A stretch of DNA of 21,481 bases, taken from Candidatus Taylorbacteria bacterium RIFCSPHIGHO2_02_FULL_46_13. Its GTDB lineage: Bacteria; Patescibacteriota; Minisyncoccia; Phycocordibacterales; DSPV01. The stretch covers positions 1 through 21,481 of the forward strand of contig MHRQ01000023.1 in assembly GCA_001821015.1 (NCBI GenBank), written 5' to 3'. Positions 19,907-21,481 of this stretch are shown piece by piece. Position 1 is the first letter of the stretch. Each line of letters opens with the position of its first letter. The position numbers were made by a program, and so were the translations under genes. The notes beneath the pieces are model-generated. The model ran no database searches, was not told the origin of the DNA, and saw nothing but the letters and a program-made list of their open reading frames with translations.

Positions 19907-21481
19907 CTAGTATGGCGCGATTCCTCGGTAGAAGCGTCGACTGTAGTTGGTCGAGGCTTCATCAAAGAATCTCACCGTTCTGTTCGTGTTCGCCAGAATA
20001 GCAATATCCGTCCAGTCAACAAGATTAGTTGAGGCATGGACGTGGTACTCAAAGCCAGGTTCCCCAACTAGCTCATAGACCAATAATCCGTTGCTGGTAT
20101 TGGTAACGATTGACAATGAGAACGGCTGACTAACGCCAATTTGTGTGAATGTGACATTTGTCAAGATAATGCTTGACGGCGTGTTTGTATAGGGATCTAG
20201 GCGGAGACCGAACACGTAGGTGTTATTCTGTTGGGCGTTCGGGAATGAAAACGAATAGCGCTGAAAGCCTGGCTGAACATGTAGTTCATCCACAGTTCCA
20301 ATCACGTTCGTATCCCAGTACACCGACAGCAGACTATCCGAACCGTTGGTACTGACGAACATCGCATCGAATGACACAGTGTTTACCGGATTTGTAGGAC
20401 TGACGAATGTTGCGAGCCAAACTGGGGAACCAGGATTAAGCTTGACCCAACCGTTGCCTTTCTCGGCGGAACCGTTCGTACTTTGAATCGTCAGCCATGT
20501 AGTGAAGTCGGTTAACCAATTTGGCCACGTTGGTGGCGTCACCTGAATCTCCGTTATACAAGTTGGATCAGGAGTTCCAAGTATTCGGGCTGGATTATTA
20601 CTTGGCGTGTAATTAGCCAAAGCATACTCCCAGTTGCCGCCCTCCTTGCTCAACGGGAACCCGAATCTTGCATAATTCGACGTCGCGGTTCCTGTGATGG
20701 TATTGACATAGAAGTCAATTGGCCAGCCGTGCGAAGTATATGTTCTAATACAAGGCTCCATCTCACCAGTAGCCGATGAACGGAACTTGGCACCAGTGAT
20801 CTTATTGGTATCCAGTGACGTTACATCAATATTATACGCGTGGTCTAAGGGGCTCTCAGTGAACGGACCGGTTCGGATACTTCCAAACACAGTGAGGGCA
20901 TCACGAGAGAAGTAGCTATCAGACCAGTCCGCCCCCTGTCCGTAAGCCTCCACTTCTTCGTAGTGTTTCCCCACATAGGCATCCAAGAATGTGCAATGAA
21001 CCGTAGTATTCGGCGAGTTTGATTTAATCATCTCCGAAGCGGCTTGAATGAGTCCCGCTCCGGAGCTATGACCAATGAGGTGTATATGGCTCCAACCCTG
21101 CGTAGAGATGCAAGTTCCCAGTTTCAATCCTTCCTGTTTTGCGTTGTTGAGCGCATGAGTGGGGAAGAATGTCCAAGCATTATCCACCCACTTGTAACCG
21201 TAGGTCTGCCAATTGATAAGTCCTTGGTTGGTTAGGTAACCACTGATGATGTTTGATATGGTGTCCACAAATGATACGTCCCTGGGTAAAGGGAACGGTT
21301 GCCACCCATGCGTTACCACAATCAGACTGTCCTTGCCTGGTTCTTTGTCCGGACAGATGCCGTATGTTGGTTGCGCCGGCTGCGCTTCAATCGCTTGTCT
21401 CCATCCATCAGGAAGATAGAACGGGAGGACAGAGCGAAACCCGACATTGATGTAATTGATAGTCGGGGACCCGTTATTGAT
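19907..21481 (-). CDS. Lipase-like secreted protein, second copy, 5' end outside the window
   Basis: The frame is open to the last base, so the protein is partial (at least 524 residues). It matches the lipase part of the gene at 14900: WRQAIEAQPAQPTYGIC, SLIVVTHGW, nucleophile Ser in GHSSG, Asp in FLDAYVG, His in TSHGW, and the C-terminal ASTNLVDWT ... RRFYRGIAPY. A GTG at 21319 is only an internal codon, not a real start. HAF repeats and signal peptide are expected further right. Copies differ widely in sequence, so the duplication is old or they arrived separately. Confidence 0.85.
   Translation of the reverse strand: MNNGSPTINYINVGFRSVLPFYLPDGWRQAIEAQPAQPTYGICPDKEPGKDSLIVVTHGWQPFPLPRDVSFVDTISNIISGYLTNQGLINWQTYGYKWVDNAWTFFPTHALNNAKQEGLKLGTCISTQGWSHIHLIGHSSGAGLIQAASEMIKSNSPNTTVHCTFLDAYVGKHYEEVEAYGQGADWSDSYFSRDALTVFGSIRTGPFTESPLDHAYNIDVTSLDTNKITGAKFRSSATGEMEPCIRTYTSHGWPIDFYVNTITGTATSNYARFGFPLSKEGGNWEYALANYTPSNNPARILGTPDPTCITEIQVTPPTWPNWLTDFTTWLTIQSTNGSAEKGNGWVKLNPGSPVWLATFVSPTNPVNTVSFDAMFVSTNGSDSLLSVYWDTNVIGTVDELHVQPGFQRYSFSFPNAQQNNTYVFGLRLDPYTNTPSSIILTNVTFTQIGVSQPFSLSIVTNTSNGLLVYELVGEPGFEYHVHASTNLVDWTDIAILANTNRTVRFFDEASTNYSRRFYRGIAPY

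Noticed and set aside
21253..21450. Plus-strand 65-codon frame at the window end
   Set aside because: Opposite the lipase coding sequence, no features.

Overview
The window most resembles a Patescibacteria/CPR genome of the Parcubacteria type. Genes are short to moderate in length, many lie only 6-8 nt downstream of a -10 hexamer, and there are many small membrane proteins, short hicB-hicA modules and a histidine kinase of CPR style. TGA is used as a stop, so the Gracilibacteria code is unlikely. Taxonomy is inferred from gene style only. Several genes look imported: secreted lipase-like proteins with a Verrucomicrobiota-style C-terminus, a DUF397 protein of actinobacterial type, and an archaeal-type methionine adenosyltransferase. 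No tRNA, rRNA, CRISPR array or transposase was recognised.

Left part (1-6300), mainly minus strand: a DUF397 protein followed by an ABC-F ATPase. Next is a phage-like or unknown gene fragment fused at a breakpoint to a truncated archaeal-type MAT. The MAT piece is the last gene of an operon with a P-loop sulfotransferase-like protein and two paralogous HAD proteins. Two near-identical promoter/leader blocks (about 2074-2298 and 6273-6443) fire rightward and encode the same N-terminal peptide (ITVTKGVGTGQT).

Centre (6500-10500): what looks like a compact graspetide (ATP-grasp RiPP) locus. It holds a DUF2268-type zinc metalloprotease, a TgmB/MvdD-like ATP-grasp ligase, a prolyl-oligopeptidase family S9 peptidase, and a short 53-codon gene at 10339-10500 (minus) whose product looks like the TgmA-like precursor. 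The genes alternate in strand, with terminators at the convergent ends and promoters at the divergent ends. This is the strongest candidate for an undescribed system.

Right-centre (10640-14550): a third copy of the promoter block drives an operon of an alpha-oxoamine synthase (KBL/AONS/CqsA fold), an amidohydrolase and a multi-TM sensor histidine kinase. The enzyme-plus-sensor pairing recalls CqsA/CqsS and LqsA/LqsS signalling, but this is inference.

Right part (14400-21481): a duplicated, cassette-like region. The 3' end of the kinase gene recurs as fragments at 17565, 18121 and 18729, with one hicB-hicA toxin-antitoxin module between each neighbouring pair. The unit 'small membrane protein (+), strong terminator, lipase-like secreted protein (-)' occurs three times. 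The first is intact, the second has only a broken lipase C-terminus, and the third runs off the window end.
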